Origin: Betaproteobacteria bacterium
GTDB lineage: Bacteria; Pseudomonadota; Gammaproteobacteria; Burkholderiales; SG8-41
Direction of reading: 5' to 3'
DNA: 41,536 nt
Assembly: GCA_025363435.1 (NCBI GenBank)
Contig: JANYDY010000116.1
Coordinates: 1 to 41,536 of the forward strand
The first letter of the stretch is position 1; every line of letters begins with the position of its first letter. Under the pieces are notes generated by a model, which was not told the origin of the DNA, made no database searches, and was given only the letters and a program-made list of their open reading frames with translations. Both the position numbers and the translations under genes were made by a program. Of the stretch, positions 24,012-34,191 are shown one piece after another.

Positions 24012-25109
24012 CTATTTGACACGCAGCCGGGCAAGCATCGCGGGATCCGGATCGAGCCCCAGCCCCGGCCCCTGCGGCACCGCGATGCGGCCGTTCGCGC
24101 CAGGCGTAATTGCATCGTGTAACGGGTTCTCGGCGAAGTCGGCGTCGTAGCGCTCGACCAGCGTTTCTTTGGGCATGGCGGCGATACAGTGGATCGACGC
24201 CAGCAATCCCGGCCCGAAATAAGCGGAATGCGGCACCACGTTGACGCCGAAGGCCTCCGCCAGTGCCATGACCTTGCGCATCTGCGTCACGCCACCGACC
24301 TTGGTAACGCTCGGTTGTGCGTAGGTGATTGCGGCGTGTTCGAACATGCTCTTGAATTCGGGCAGCATCGCGTTTTCGCCAGCAGCGGTCGGAATACCGC
24401 CATCCGCCTGCACACGCGCCAGACCTCGATGATCCTCCGGTGGCCACACCGGCTCTTCCAGCCATTTCAGCCTCAGCGGTGCGAGTTTGCGCGCCATCGT
24501 AATCGCCTCATCGATGGTCCACGGGCAATTGCAATCGACCATGATGGGAAGATCGGCGCCGGCGACGTCGCGTGCGGCCTTGATCGGCGCTTCGGTAATT
24601 TCGTGCAGCTTGATATGGCGGTAACCGCGTTTCAACGCGCGTTCGGTATAGTGCGTGACCGCGCGCGCTTCGCCGTAACGCAGCAGACTCGCATAGGCCG
24701 GCAGGTCGCGGCGCGGCGAACCACCGAGCAGTTTGTACAAGGGCAGCCCGGCCAGTTTGCCGGCGATATCCCACAGCGCGATATCGATGGCCGACAACGC
24801 GTACATCGCCGGCCCGTTGCGGCCGACACCGCCGAGGTTGCGCTGCAGCTGGTCGACCAGCGTGCTGATTTCGGTCGGGTCGCGGCCGATACACATCGGG
24901 CCGATAAAGCTATCCAGCGCCGCTTTGGTCGCCGTATAAATGCGGTGACCGAAACCTTCGCCCCAGCCCGACACGCCTTCATCGGTATCGATGCGCACGA
25001 GCAAGGTCTGCATGCTGGTGCGGGCGGCGCCGCTCGCTTTCGGCAAAACATCGCCTTCGATCAGCATCGGCATGCTGACGACGATGGTTTCAACAGCGGT
25101 TATTTTCAT
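24012..25109 (-). CDS. Mandelate racemase/muconate lactonizing enzyme family protein
   Basis: An enolase-superfamily enzyme of 365 aa. It would abstract a proton next to a carboxylate with Mg bound. Seen: the N-terminal capping domain, barrel metal ligands Asp192 (MVDCNCPW), Glu218 (LEEP) and Glu245 (AGEN), and His294 (VPHSAYFGPG) as a possible acid/base. Two usual catalytic places differ: the second-strand KxK motif reads Lys167-Leu-His169, and the Asp that normally pairs with the His reads Ser267 (QPSVTKVGG). It may be a dehydratase, a racemase or a cycloisomerase; none can be chosen. The start ATG has GGAG 7 nt upstream. It is followed by two Bug genes. Confidence 0.92.
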   Translation of the reverse strand: MKITAVETIVVSMPMLIEGDVLPKASGAARTSMQTLLVRIDTDEGVSGWGEGFGHRIYTATKAALDSFIGPMCIGRDPTEISTLVDQLQRNLGGVGRNGPAMYALSAIDIALWDIAGKLAGLPLYKLLGGSPRRDLPAYASLLRYGEARAVTHYTERALKRGYRHIKLHEITEAPIKAARDVAGADLPIMVDCNCPWTIDEAITMARKLAPLRLKWLEEPVWPPEDHRGLARVQADGGIPTAAGENAMLPEFKSMFEHAAITYAQPSVTKVGGVTQMRKVMALAEAFGVNVVPHSAYFGPGLLASIHCIAAMPKETLVERYDADFAENPLHDAITPGANGRIAVPQGPGLGLDPDPAMLARLRVK

Positions 25110-25153
25110 TGTCTCACTCCATGGCGGCGCATTTGCGCCTGTTTAAAGGGAGT

Positions 25154-25721
25154 CTACAACGTCAATCCAAGCTGTACGCCGCCGTCGTAAATAATTTCAT
25201 TGCCCGCCAGCGTCCGCGCTTCGGGCCGAAAAACGTGCTGGCGCACGTCGCCGGCATCATGCAGATGCCAGACGCGCATGCCATGCAACAGCAATGCGTC
25301 GGCAATAAACGAGCGGTGGCAATGCAGTGGCTCTCTTTCCGCGCACATAAAGGCGACGTTGTGCTGGCGGGACAGCGTCAACAGGCGCGCAATGCCGTCC
25401 TTGAATTCCGCGCTTGCCATATGATCGGCAAAGCCGCGCAGCGTTGGATCGCTGAGCGCGGCGTGCGGCGACCCGGCGCGCACGCCGCGCATACCGCCGA
25501 GTGCCTTGCCCTCCCCAGACATAACGGATGCCGGCGCCGCGCAGCGCGGGTTCCAGTGCGAGGCGGGTGAACTGCGGATGGCGTTTCGATGACGGATATG
25601 CGCGCACGTCAATCAGGCAAACGGCTTCTACCGCGTTCAACAACGCGACAAATTCGCTGCTGCCGCGGCTGCCATGGCCGATCGAATAAACGGTGCTCGA
25701 AACCGGTTTGCCTTCAGTCAT
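25154..25721 (-). pseudogene. DUF488 family gene broken by a one-base frameshift
   Basis: Two overlapping frames together make one DUF488 protein. The first frame from the ATG at 25721 gives VYSIGHGSRGSSEFVALL, LIDVRAYPSSKRHPQF and GIRYVW. The second frame then continues GEGKALGGMRG, and later FMCAEREPLHCHRSFIADALL, the family's conserved CAE...CHR motif. The switch is at about 25509-25517, where the minus strand reads TGGGGAGGG; the total of 568 bases is one more than a whole number of codons, so one extra G fits. This is either a real inactivation or a sequencing error in the G-run. It lies just past the ribosomal operon terminator. Such proteins are uncharacterised. Confidence 0.75.
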
Positions 25722-25732
25722 ATTGCACCAAC

Positions 25733-25759
25733 AAAAAAGCCGGCGCAAAGCCGGCTTTT
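25733..25759 (-). terminator. Intrinsic terminator of the alpha (rplQ) operon
   Basis: AAAAGCCGGC (25735-25744) and GCCGGCTTTT (25750-25759) form a 10 bp stem with a 5 nt loop; on the minus strand it is followed by a run of six T. It starts 20 bp after the rplQ stop codon. Confidence 0.9.
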
Positions 25760-25778
25760 AATTACATCTCTGTTGTTA

Positions 25779-26183
25779 TCACGCAGCCTTTGCAGGCGCT
25801 TCCTTTTTATTGTCCTCAGCCTGCTCCGGACGGTCGAGCAACTCGACCAGCGCCATAGGAGCATTGTCCCCCTTGCGAAAACCGAATTTCAAAATACGCA
25901 GATAGCCGCCGTTGCGCTTGGCATAACGCGGACCGAACTCTCCGAACAGCTTGGTGACCATTTCGCGGTCACGCAGGCGGTTAAACGCGATTCGGCGGTT
26001 TGCCAGCGACGGCTTCTTGCCGAGCGTGAGTATCGGCTCCACAACCCGGCGCAATTCCTTCGCCTTCGGCAGAGTGGTCTTGATGACTTCGTGCCGCAGC
26101 AGCGAAACAGTCATATTGCGCAGCATCGCGAGGCGATGGCTGCTGGTACGGTTAAGTTTCCGTAGTCCGAGACGATGACGCAT
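25779..26183 (-). CDS. rplQ: 50S ribosomal protein L17
   Basis: A large-subunit protein of 134 aa near the peptide exit tunnel. Seen: [20 protein letters not shown] at the start, [22 protein letters not shown] and the end of the conserved part [14 protein letters not shown]. The last 15 residues (EQAEDNKK and EAPAKAA) are an extra acidic-basic tail. The gene has an AGAGGAC site and lies 9 bp after rpoA; it is the last gene of the ribosomal cluster. Confidence 0.97.
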   Translation of the reverse strand: MRHRLGLRKLNRTSSHRLAMLRNMTVSLLRHEVIKTTLPKAKELRRVVEPILTLGKKPSLANRRIAFNRLRDREMVTKLFGEFGPRYAKRNGGYLRILKFGFRKGDNAPMALVELLDRPEQAEDNKKEAPAKAA

Positions 26184-26192
26184 GATGTCCTC

Positions 26193-27191
26193 TTAAGTTT
26201 TCTCGAGACCGGCGGGCGGCCAGTTCTCCAGGCGCATGCCGAGCGTCAAACCACGCGACGCCAGCACTTCCTTGATTTCGTTAAGCGATTTGCGGCCGAG
26301 ATTCGGCGTTTTCAGCAACTCGGTCTCGGTGCGTTGAATCAGGTCGCCGATGTAATAAATGTTCTCCGCCTTCAGGCAGTTGGCAGAACGCACGGTCAGT
26401 TCGAGATCGTCGACCGGACGCAGCAGGATCGGATCGATCTGCTGTGCTTTCGGCACTTCAGCCAGCGCCGGTGTGCCTTTGAGATCGGCGAACACCACCA
26501 GTTGATCGACCAGAATGCGCGCAGCGTAACGGATAGCCTCTTCCGGTTCGATGGCGCCATTGGTTTCGATGTCGACAATCAGTTTGTCGAGGTCGGTGCG
26601 CTGTTCGACGCGCGCGGAATCAACCTGGTAGCTGACGCGGCGCACCGGGCTGAATGATGCATCCAGCACGATGTTACCGACCGAGCGCGAAGTTGTTGCC
26701 TCAAGCAGCGGATCGCCGCGATTGGTACGCACGGTGCCCGGCACATAGCCGCGGCCGTGTTCGACCTTGATCTGCATGTCCAGTTTGCCGCCGGCGCTCA
26801 AATGCGCGATGACGTGATCCGGATTGACGATTTCTACGTCATGCATCTCTTCAATGTCTTTCGCCGTGACGATACCTTCACCGTCTTTCTTCAGCGAGAG
26901 GGTGACTTCTTCGCGGTTGTGCAGTTTGAGCACGATGCCCTTGAGATTGAGCAGCAGGTCGACAACGTCTTCCTGCACACCGTCAATCGTCGAGTACTCG
27001 TGCAGCACACCGCTGATCTTGACCTCGGTCGGCGCATAGCCGGGCATCGAGGACAACAGAACGCGGCGCAATGCATTGCCGAGCGTGTGGCCGTAGCCGC
27101 GCTCGAAAGGCTCCATCGTCACCTTGGCGTGAAACGGTGAAATGTTTTGCACGTCGATAATGCGGGGCTTGAGAAATGTGCTGCTTTGCAT
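26193..27191 (-). CDS. rpoA: DNA-directed RNA polymerase alpha subunit
   Basis: The RNA polymerase assembly subunit of 332 aa. The N-terminal domain ([20 protein letters not shown] near 30) dimerises and binds beta and beta-prime; the C-terminal domain ([16 protein letters not shown], then [13 protein letters not shown]) contacts UP elements and activators. The ATG at 27191 ([15 protein letters not shown]) fits the family and follows AGAGGA; an upstream TTG in frame is not used. It lies in the alpha operon between rpsD (107 bp gap) and rplQ. Confidence 0.97.
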   Translation of the reverse strand: MQSSTFLKPRIIDVQNISPFHAKVTMEPFERGYGHTLGNALRRVLLSSMPGYAPTEVKISGVLHEYSTIDGVQEDVVDLLLNLKGIVLKLHNREEVTLSLKKDGEGIVTAKDIEEMHDVEIVNPDHVIAHLSAGGKLDMQIKVEHGRGYVPGTVRTNRGDPLLEATTSRSVGNIVLDASFSPVRRVSYQVDSARVEQRTDLDKLIVDIETNGAIEPEEAIRYAARILVDQLVVFADLKGTPALAEVPKAQQIDPILLRPVDDLELTVRSANCLKAENIYYIGDLIQRTETELLKTPNLGRKSLNEIKEVLASRGLTLGMRLENWPPAGLEKT

Positions 27192-27298
27192 GGCCTGATC
27201 CTCTGACAATTAGGCGGTGATCGACACAATCGTCGAACGACACTGCCGCCGATGCTGGCACGGGGAAACTGCCCCGCGCATCCCATCGCTATTTCGCG
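27192..27298 (-). other. rpsD-rpoA spacer with a GC hairpin
   Basis: A 107 bp gap inside the alpha operon. CGGGG (27261-27265) and CCCCG (27272-27276) form a small stem with a 6 nt loop and no T-run. It could tune rpoA expression or mRNA processing; nothing else is recognised. Confidence 0.35.
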
Positions 27299-27925
27299 CT
27301 ATTTCGAATACAGTTCGATCACCAGCGATTCGTTGATTGTGGAAGGCAGATCACTGCGCGCCGGCATGCTCTTGAACTTGCCCTTCAGTGCAGTGCTGTC
27401 CACTTCCAGCCATTCGGGGAAACCGCGACCGGCGCCGGCTTCCGACGCCGCCTTGATACGCAGATGCTCCTTCGCCTTGGGCGCGACTTCGACTTCATCG
27501 CCCGGGCGCAACTGATACGAAGGAATGTTTACACGCTTGCCGTTCACCAGAATGCCGTTGTGGCGCACGATCTGGCGCGCTTCGGAGCGCGAGGCGCCAA
27601 AACCCATCTTGTAGGTAATATTGTCGAGCCGCGACTCCAGCGAGAACAACAGGTTTTCGCCGGTGATGCCTTTTTGCTGGTCGGCTTTTTTGTAGACCGT
27701 GCGGAACTGGCGCTCAAGCAGGCCATAGATGCGGCGCAGCTTCTGCTTCTCGCGTAGCTGCACGCCATAGCCCGACAGGCGGCTGTTTTTCTGCCCGTGC
27801 TGACCCGGCGGATAGTTACGGCGCTCGATCGCGCATTTGTCTGTAAAGCACTTGTCGCCCTTGAGGAACAATTTCTCGCCCTCACGGCGGCATTGACGGC
27901 ACTTTGCGTCTAGATTTCTGGCCAC
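27299..27925 (-). CDS. rpsD: 30S ribosomal protein S4
   Basis: A primary 16S rRNA binder of 208 aa, and in many bacteria the translational repressor of the alpha operon. It starts with GTG at 27925. Seen: a zinc-type motif with Cys9, Cys12, Cys26 and Cys31 (CRQC and CFTDKC), and the S4 RNA-binding domain (ESRLDNITYKMGFGASRSEAR, in parts). The four-cysteine form differs from the two-cysteine form of E. coli. It is followed by rpoA after 107 bp. Confidence 0.97.
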   Translation of the reverse strand: MARNLDAKCRQCRREGEKLFLKGDKCFTDKCAIERRNYPPGQHGQKNSRLSGYGVQLREKQKLRRIYGLLERQFRTVYKKADQQKGITGENLLFSLESRLDNITYKMGFGASRSEARQIVRHNGILVNGKRVNIPSYQLRPGDEVEVAPKAKEHLRIKAASEAGAGRGFPEWLEVDSTALKGKFKSMPARSDLPSTINESLVIELYSK

Positions 27926-27937
27926 AGCCGATTCTCC

Positions 27938-28327
27938 TTAGATGCGGCGCCGCTTCGGCGGGCGGCAACCGTTATGCGGCACCGGCGTTACGTCGGCGAT
28001 GCTGGTAATTTTGAACCCGAGCGCATTCAACGCGCGCATCGCGGATTCGCGACCGGGTCCCGGCCCTTTGATACGAACTTCGAGATTTTTCACGCCACAT
28101 TCCTGCGCGACCTTGCCGGCGTGCTCGCCCGCAACCTGCGCAGCGAAAGGCGTCGATTTGCGCGAGCCTTTGAAACCGGCCGAACCCGTCGTCGCCCACG
28201 ACAGGGTGTTGCCCTGACGATCGGTGATCGTGATAATGGTGTTGTTGAAGGACGCGTGAATGTGGGCGATACCTTCGGCCACATTCTTCTTGACCTTCTT
28301 GCGAACCCGCGTATTTGCTTTTGCCAT
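27938..28327 (-). CDS. rpsK: 30S ribosomal protein S11
   Basis: A platform protein of the small subunit, 129 aa. Seen: [15 protein letters not shown], the [13 protein letters not shown] stretch and the typical end [17 protein letters not shown]. It lies 12 bp before rpsD and 28 bp after rpsM in the alpha operon. Confidence 0.98.
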   Translation of the reverse strand: MAKANTRVRKKVKKNVAEGIAHIHASFNNTIITITDRQGNTLSWATTGSAGFKGSRKSTPFAAQVAGEHAGKVAQECGVKNLEVRIKGPGPGRESAMRALNALGFKITSIADVTPVPHNGCRPPKRRRI

Positions 28328-28355
28328 GTTTTCTGCTTTCCGCTCTAGCGCCGAC

Positions 28356-28733
28356 TTACGCCGTAACTGCCTTCATGAGTTTCACCGCTGCCTTGCGCGG
28401 CCCCTTACGTGTGCGCGCGTTGGTGCGCGTGCGCTGACCGCGCACTGGCAGGCCGCGGCGATGCCGCAGACCGCGCCAGGTGCCCAGATCCATCAGGCGC
28501 TTGATGTTCATCGACACTTCGCGCCGCAGATCGCCTTCGGTCGCGAACTTGCCAACCTGCTCACGCAGCTTGTCCATTTCCGAGTCGGAAAGGTCCTTGA
28601 TCTTGGTGATCGTGTTGATGCCTGCAGCAGCACAGATCAGGCGCGCACGACTGCGGCCGATGCCGAAAATTGCCGTCAAGGCAACCTCAGCGTGCTGATG
28701 ATTTGGAATGTTTACCCCACCGATACGGGCCAT
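28356..28733 (-). CDS. rpsM: 30S ribosomal protein S13
   Basis: A head protein of the small subunit, 125 aa, contacting the P-site tRNA and the B1 bridges. Seen: [23 protein letters not shown] and the basic end [20 protein letters not shown]. It is the first gene of the alpha operon and sits 49 bp downstream of a perfect TATAAT. Confidence 0.98.
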   Translation of the reverse strand: MARIGGVNIPNHQHAEVALTAIFGIGRSRARLICAAAGINTITKIKDLSDSEMDKLREQVGKFATEGDLRREVSMNIKRLMDLGTWRGLRHRRGLPVRGQRTRTNARTRKGPRKAAVKLMKAVTA

Positions 28734-28782
28734 ATTCGTCTACCTTCTTGCGTGCTATGCGCTAAAAAAACGAAAGCTTGCG

Positions 28783-28788
28783 ATTATA
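28783..28788 (-). promoter_or_regulatory. Probable -10 element of the alpha operon promoter
   Basis: A perfect TATAAT on the minus strand between rpmJ and rpsM. The -35 at 17 bp (TATGCC) is poor, so the promoter may need help or be weak. Transcription would start at about 28776. Confidence 0.5.
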
Positions 28789-28802
28789 ACGTGTTCATTT
28801 GA

Positions 28803-28829
28803 TTCGGCATATACAGAATCTCTGCCGAA
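28803..28829 (-). terminator. Hairpin after rpmJ, possible partial terminator of spc
   Basis: TTCGGCA and TGCCGAA form a 7 bp stem with a 13 nt loop, 6 bp after the rpmJ stop. There is no T-run behind it, so it may only pause or protect the mRNA end. Confidence 0.35.
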
Positions 28830-28835
28830 ATCCAT

Positions 28836-28949
28836 TTACCCCTGGCGTTGCTTGTGACGCGGATCCTTGCAAATAACCCGCACCACACGCTTGCGGCGGA
28901 TGATTTTGCAATTGCGGCATACTTTCTTTACCGAGGTGCGTACTTTCAT
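28836..28949 (-). CDS. rpmJ: 50S ribosomal protein L36
   Basis: The smallest ribosomal protein, 37 aa. Translated from the ATG at 28949 it begins [15 protein letters not shown] and ends in [10 protein letters not shown]. It carries Cys11, Cys14, Cys27 and a His, the zinc-binding form. It follows infA by 27 bp, the usual order in betaproteobacteria. Confidence 0.97.
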   Translation of the reverse strand: MKVRTSVKKVCRNCKIIRRKRVVRVICKDPRHKQRQG

Positions 28950-28976
28950 GTTCTGCTCCTTGCTATCCCGTCAATC

Positions 28977-29195
28977 TCATTTCGCGCGGAACGTTATACG
29001 GCAGCGCGTCAAATCGTACGGTGACACTTCAACCGTCACCTTGTCGCCGGGCAGAATGCGGATGTAATGCATGCGCATCTTGCCGGAAATGTGGCCGAGA
29101 ACCGTATGGCCGTTTTCCAGCTTGACCCGGAATGTTGCGTTAGGCAGGGTTTCTTCGATCACACCTGCCATTTCTATCGTTTCCTCTTTTGCCAT
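28977..29195 (-). CDS. infA: Translation initiation factor IF-1
   Basis: An OB-fold factor of 72 aa that binds the A-site of the 30S subunit during initiation. Seen: [19 protein letters not shown], the family [13 protein letters not shown] and the end [13 protein letters not shown]. The ATG directly follows the secY stop codon with no spacer, so its ribosome site lies inside secY and translation is probably coupled. Confidence 0.98.
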   Translation of the reverse strand: MAKEETIEMAGVIEETLPNATFRVKLENGHTVLGHISGKMRMHYIRILPGDKVTVEVSPYDLTRCRITFRAK

Positions 29196-30524
<1,329 letters not shown>

Positions 30525-30529
30525 CTGGA

Positions 30530-31225
30530 TCAGCCCTTCTTGTTTTTCTTGCCTGCGGCGCCGTCTTTAGCACCCTTGGCCGGCTTGGCGGCCGGTTGCG
30601 CATCAGCAGCCGGTTTGGCTTTTTTGACTTTCGGTTTGGCTTCAGCAGTTGCTTCAGCGGCCGCCGCAGTCTTGGCGTTTTCTTCGGCGATTGAAGCCGA
30701 ATTGGTCGCTGCGCGTTGTTCCGCTTTGGCAATGGCGGCTACCTTAGCGGCGGCTTTTTTGCCCTTGCCCTTCGGCGCTTCTGCAGTGGCGGCCATTTCA
30801 ACCTTGCCACCGGCTGCTTCAACCGCGGCCTTGGCGCCCTTTGAGGTCAACAGACCCGAAAGCGTGATTTTGCGTTTGATTTCGCCGGCCACGATGACTT
30901 TTGCCGTCAACGCGTGGATCGGCACAATGCCCGATTCCTTGAGCACCGAAATATCGATCACATCAGCCTTCAGCCGGTTCAGATCGCCGAGGCGAACTTC
31001 AGCCGTATCGTTGCGCATTTGCGAAACGAAGCCGCGTTTCGGCAGACGACGTTGCAGCGGCATCTGACCGCCTTCGAAACCGACCTTGTGATAACCGCCA
31101 GCGCGTGCGCTCTGGCCTTTATGTCCGCGGCCAGCCGTTTTGCCGAAACCACTGCCGATGCCGCGGCCGACCCGCTTTTTCGCGTGTTTGGCGCCGGCGG
31201 CAGGTTTAATCGTGTTCAGGAACAT
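30530..31225 (-). CDS. rplO: 50S ribosomal protein L15 with long C-terminal extension
   Basis: A late assembly protein of the large subunit. Residues 1 to about 143 are a normal L15: [24 protein letters not shown] near 15, [18 protein letters not shown] and [16 protein letters not shown] at the usual end. The gene then continues for about 88 residues of Ala/Lys-rich low-complexity sequence (for example [25 protein letters not shown]), giving 231 aa in place of the usual 140-150. The tail is in frame, with no break, and ends 5 bp before secY. It might bind RNA or be disordered; its role is unknown. Confidence 0.96.
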   Translation of the reverse strand: MFLNTIKPAAGAKHAKKRVGRGIGSGFGKTAGRGHKGQSARAGGYHKVGFEGGQMPLQRRLPKRGFVSQMRNDTAEVRLGDLNRLKADVIDISVLKESGIVPIHALTAKVIVAGEIKRKITLSGLLTSKGAKAAVEAAGGKVEMAATAEAPKGKGKKAAAKVAAIAKAEQRAATNSASIAEENAKTAAAAEATAEAKPKVKKAKPAADAQPAAKPAKGAKDGAAGKKNKKG

Positions 31226-31423
31226 TTATCCCTCACATTTCACGAGGTAATTGACGCGCTTGATCATGCCGCGCGTGGACGGCGTGTCGATCACTTCGAC
31301 CGTGTGATTGATACGGCGCAAGCCGAGCCCGAGCATCGTGGCGCGGTGCGAACCGATGGTGCCGATGATGCTTTTGATCTGGGTGACTTTGATGGTCTTG
31401 CCCGTAGCTTTTGTTTTTGCCAT
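31226..31423 (-). CDS. rpmD: 50S ribosomal protein L30
   Basis: A small large-subunit protein of 65 aa. Seen: [26 protein letters not shown] and the end [15 protein letters not shown]. The stop directly abuts the rplO start, and rpsE ends 2 bp upstream; this is the usual place in the spc operon. Confidence 0.97.
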   Translation of the reverse strand: MAKTKATGKTIKVTQIKSIIGTIGSHRATMLGLGLRRINHTVEVIDTPSTRGMIKRVNYLVKCEG

Positions 31424-31425
31424 GA

Positions 31426-31953
31426 TTACCCCGTAACTTCTTCAACCGTCTTGCCGCGCTTCGCCGCGATATCGGCCGGTGAATTCATCGCCTGCAGCCC
31501 GTTGAGGGTCGCGCGCACGACGTTGTACGGGTTGGTCGTGCCGACGATTTTGGCCAGCACATTGGTAACACCCAGGACTTCAAACACCGCGCGCATCGGA
31601 CCGCCGGCGATAATGCCCGTGCCGTCAGAGGCAGGTTGCATGTAAACGCGCGCCGAACCGTGACGACCAACCACTGCATGATGCAGCGTGCCGTTCTTCA
31701 AATTGATCTTTACAAGCTTGCGCCGCGCCTCATCCATTGCCTTTTGCACGGAAACCGGTACTTCGCGCGCTTTGCCCTTGCCCATACCAACGCGACCGTC
31801 GCCGTCACCGACCACGACCAGCGCGGCAAAGCCCATCACGCGGCCGCCCTTGACGACTTTGGTGACGCGGTTGATCGCAACCATTTTTTCGCGCAGACCG
31901 TCGGTGCGCTGATCGCCACCGGTCGACATCTTGTTTGCCTGGAGTTTTCCCAT
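31426..31953 (-). CDS. rpsE: 30S ribosomal protein S5
   Basis: A small-subunit protein of 175 aa involved in decoding accuracy and mRNA unwinding. Seen: [21 protein letters not shown], the family [18 protein letters not shown] and [18 protein letters not shown]. The start ATG lies 12 bp after rplR with GGAG inside the spacer. It is about as long as other betaproteobacterial S5. Confidence 0.98.
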   Translation of the reverse strand: MGKLQANKMSTGGDQRTDGLREKMVAINRVTKVVKGGRVMGFAALVVVGDGDGRVGMGKGKAREVPVSVQKAMDEARRKLVKINLKNGTLHHAVVGRHGSARVYMQPASDGTGIIAGGPMRAVFEVLGVTNVLAKIVGTTNPYNVVRATLNGLQAMNSPADIAAKRGKTVEEVTG

Positions 31954-31965
31954 ATCCTGTCCTGA

Positions 31966-32322
31966 CTAGAACTTGAGTCCGTTTTCACGTGCCGCGTCGG
32001 CCAATGCCTTGACGCGACCGTGATAACGATAGCCGCTGCGGTCGAATGCAACCGCCTCGACGCCTGCTGCCTTGGCCTTTTCGGCGATGCGTTTGCCGAT
32101 CAGGGCAGCCGCGTCGACGTTGCCGCCGTTTTTGATATCCTTGCGCACGTCCGGCTCGACCGTCGAAGCGCTCGCCAGTACTTTCGAACCGGTCGCATCG
32201 ATGACCTGCGCGTAGATGTGGCCGTTCGAGCGATGCACCGTCAAGCGCACCGCCTGCACTTTTTTGATCTGGTGGCGGGTACGACGTGATCGCCGCAAAC
32301 GCTCTATATTCTTGTCTTTCAT
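31966..32322 (-). CDS. rplR: 50S ribosomal protein L18
   Basis: A 5S rRNA-binding protein of 118 aa in the central protuberance. Seen: the [12 protein letters not shown] start, [17 protein letters not shown], and the end [20 protein letters not shown]. It lies 8 bp after rplF and 12 bp before rpsE. Confidence 0.98.
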   Translation of the reverse strand: MKDKNIERLRRSRRTRHQIKKVQAVRLTVHRSNGHIYAQVIDATGSKVLASASTVEPDVRKDIKNGGNVDAAALIGKRIAEKAKAAGVEAVAFDRSGYRYHGRVKALADAARENGLKF

Positions 32323-32330
32323 GACAACCT

Positions 32331-32864
32331 CTATTTCTTCTTGGTCTCTTTGAGCACCACGGTCTCGTCGGAGTAACGCACGCCCTTGCCTTTGTAAGGC
32401 TCGGGGCTGCGATAGGCGCGCACTTCTGCGGCGACCTGACCGACGACTTGTTTATCGATACCCTTGATCAGAATTTCCGTTTGCGTCGGCGTCTCGACCT
32501 TAATGCCCGCGGGCATCGCGTGCACCACCGGATGCGAAAAACCAAGCGTCAAATTCAGCTTGTCGCCCTGTGCCTGAGCACGATAACCGACGCCGACCAG
32601 CATGAGCTTCTTTTCGTAACCTTTGGTGACGCCCTGCACCATGTTGGCGAGCAGAGCGCGCGTCGTGCCGGACATCGCATCGGCGGCGTGGGATGAGCCG
32701 ACCATCGAAACGCGCAATTCCTTGTCGACTTTCTCCACCGTTACATGCGCGGACAAAGTACGTTTCAAAGTACCCAGCGGGCCTTTGATCGAGATTTCAC
32801 TGTTGGCCAGTTGAACTTCAACATTACCCGGAAGTTCAACCGGCGCTTTACCTATTCTGGACAT
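32331..32864 (-). CDS. rplF: 50S ribosomal protein L6
   Basis: A large-subunit protein of 177 aa near the factor-binding site. Seen: [31 protein letters not shown], and the end [19 protein letters not shown], which is typical. It lies 25 bp behind rpsH. Confidence 0.98.
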   Translation of the reverse strand: MSRIGKAPVELPGNVEVQLANSEISIKGPLGTLKRTLSAHVTVEKVDKELRVSMVGSSHAADAMSGTTRALLANMVQGVTKGYEKKLMLVGVGYRAQAQGDKLNLTLGFSHPVVHAMPAGIKVETPTQTEILIKGIDKQVVGQVAAEVRAYRSPEPYKGKGVRYSDETVVLKETKKK

Positions 32865-32889
32865 CGCAATTCCTCGTTTGCCGATTCAA

Positions 32890-33285
32890 CTACGCAACGA
32901 TGCAGAGAACTTCGCCGCCGATGCCGAGACCGCGTGCTTTGCGGTCCGTCATCACACCCTTCGAGGTCGACACGATGGCGACACCAAGCCCGTTCATGAC
33001 CTTGGGAATGCTGTCGCAGGGCTTGTAAATGCGCAGACCGGGACGGCTCACGCGCTCAAGCTTCTCGATCACCGGGCGCCCGGCGTAATACTTGAGCCCG
33101 ACTTCAAGCGTCGGGTGGCCATCGGCCGCGCGTAGCGCAAAGTCGTCTATATAGCCCTCTTCTTTGAGGACTTTGGCAATCGCCGCTTTTACCTTGCTGG
33201 CGGGGATTGATACTGAAATTTTTTCCGACATCTGCGCATTGCGTATGCGCGTCAACATGTCGGCAATCGGATCACTCATGCTCAT
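32890..33285 (-). CDS. rpsH: 30S ribosomal protein S8
   Basis: A small-subunit assembly protein of 131 aa; in E. coli it is the repressor of the spc operon. Seen: [34 protein letters not shown], and the end [17 protein letters not shown]. Two ATGs lie two codons apart; the first is used because relatives start with MSMSD. It follows rpsN by 21 bp. Confidence 0.98.
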   Translation of the reverse strand: MSMSDPIADMLTRIRNAQMSEKISVSIPASKVKAAIAKVLKEEGYIDDFALRAADGHPTLEVGLKYYAGRPVIEKLERVSRPGLRIYKPCDSIPKVMNGLGVAIVSTSKGVMTDRKARGLGIGGEVLCIVA

Positions 33286-33306
33286 CGTCTTGGCCTCTCG
33301 TCCGAC

Positions 33307-33612
33307 TTACCAGCTCGCCTTGATCACGCCGGGAACTTCACCGCGCATTATGGTCTCGCGCAGCTTGCTGCGGCCGAGACCAAATTTGCTGTAAACGCCG
33401 CGCGGCCGCCCGGTGATGGCGCAACGGTTGCGCAGGCGTACCGGGCTTGCATTGCGCGGCAGCTTTTGCAACTTGAGCCGCGCCTCATAGCGGTCTTCCT
33501 GGCTCAATTTCTGATCGTTGATAAGGGCTGTCAATTCCGCACGCTTGGCGGCGAATTTCTTGACCGTCTTGCGGCGATTCTGATCGCGCAGTTTCAATGC
33601 GAGTTTGGACAT
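33307..33612 (-). CDS. rpsN: 30S ribosomal protein S14 (zinc-free type)
   Basis: A small-subunit head protein of 101 aa. It is the long form without the CxxC zinc motif. Seen: [39 protein letters not shown] (in parts) and the end [11 protein letters not shown]. It starts 3 bp after rplE. Confidence 0.98.
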   Translation of the reverse strand: MSKLALKLRDQNRRKTVKKFAAKRAELTALINDQKLSQEDRYEARLKLQKLPRNASPVRLRNRCAITGRPRGVYSKFGLGRSKLRETIMRGEVPGVIKASW

Positions 33613-33615
33613 GGT

Positions 33616-34191
33616 TCAGTTCCTGAACGGAAATTTGAATGCCGCCAGCAGCGCCTTGCCTTCGTCGTCGCTTCCGGCGCTGGTGGTGATGGTGATGTTC
33701 ATGCCACGCAGGGCATCGATCTTGTCGTACTCGATTTCCGGGAAAATAATCTGTTCCTTGATCCCGAAATTGAAGTTGCCGCGACCGTCAAACGACTTGG
33801 AGGAAATGCCGCGGAAATCGCGAATACGCGGAATCGCCACCGTCACCAGACGGTCGAGGAATTCATACATGCGCGTGCCGCGCAGCGTGACCTTGCAGCC
33901 GATCGGATAGTTGTCGCGTATCTTGAAATTCGCAATCGATTTGCGCGACTTCGTCACCAGCGGTTTCTGGCCGGCGATCTTGTTCATGTCGGCAACCGCG
34001 TTATCGAGGATTTTCTTGTCTGCAACCGCCTCGCCGACGCCCATATTGAGCGTGATTTTTTCGATACGCGGAACCTGCATGACCGATTTGTAACCGAACT
34101 GCTTGGTCAGTTGTGCGACCACGTTATCGCGGTAATGCACGTGGAGCCGGGCGCCGCCAGCCGGCTTTGCTGCTTTTGCCGTGGTAGTCAT
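33616..34191 (-). CDS. rplE: 50S ribosomal protein L5
   Basis: A 5S rRNA-binding protein of 191 aa that forms an inter-subunit bridge. Seen: [34 protein letters not shown], and [17 protein letters not shown]. The first 12 or so residues ([13 protein letters not shown]) are an extra Ala/Lys-rich N-terminal piece not in the usual 178-180 aa protein. The start overlaps the rplX stop by 4 bp (ATGA), so the two are coupled. Confidence 0.98.
   Translation of the reverse strand: MTTTAKAAKPAGGARLHVHYRDNVVAQLTKQFGYKSVMQVPRIEKITLNMGVGEAVADKKILDNAVADMNKIAGQKPLVTKSRKSIANFKIRDNYPIGCKVTLRGTRMYEFLDRLVTVAIPRIRDFRGISSKSFDGRGNFNFGIKEQIIFPEIEYDKIDALRGMNITITTSAGSDDEGKALLAAFKFPFRN

Noticed and set aside
1-25150. 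A complete tripartite tricarboxylate transporter
   Set aside because: Only receptor genes are found; no protein with the many membrane segments of TctA or the four of TctB exists in the window.
25154-25721. The two DUF488 halves as two separate genes, or as a programmed frameshift
   Set aside because: The halves make one family protein in order; no slippery site with a downstream structure of known type is seen, so a simple one-base insertion is the leaner reading.
27191-27209. Earlier TTG start for rpoA
   Set aside because: The ATG at 27191 has an AGAGGA site and gives the N-terminus usual for betaproteobacterial alpha.
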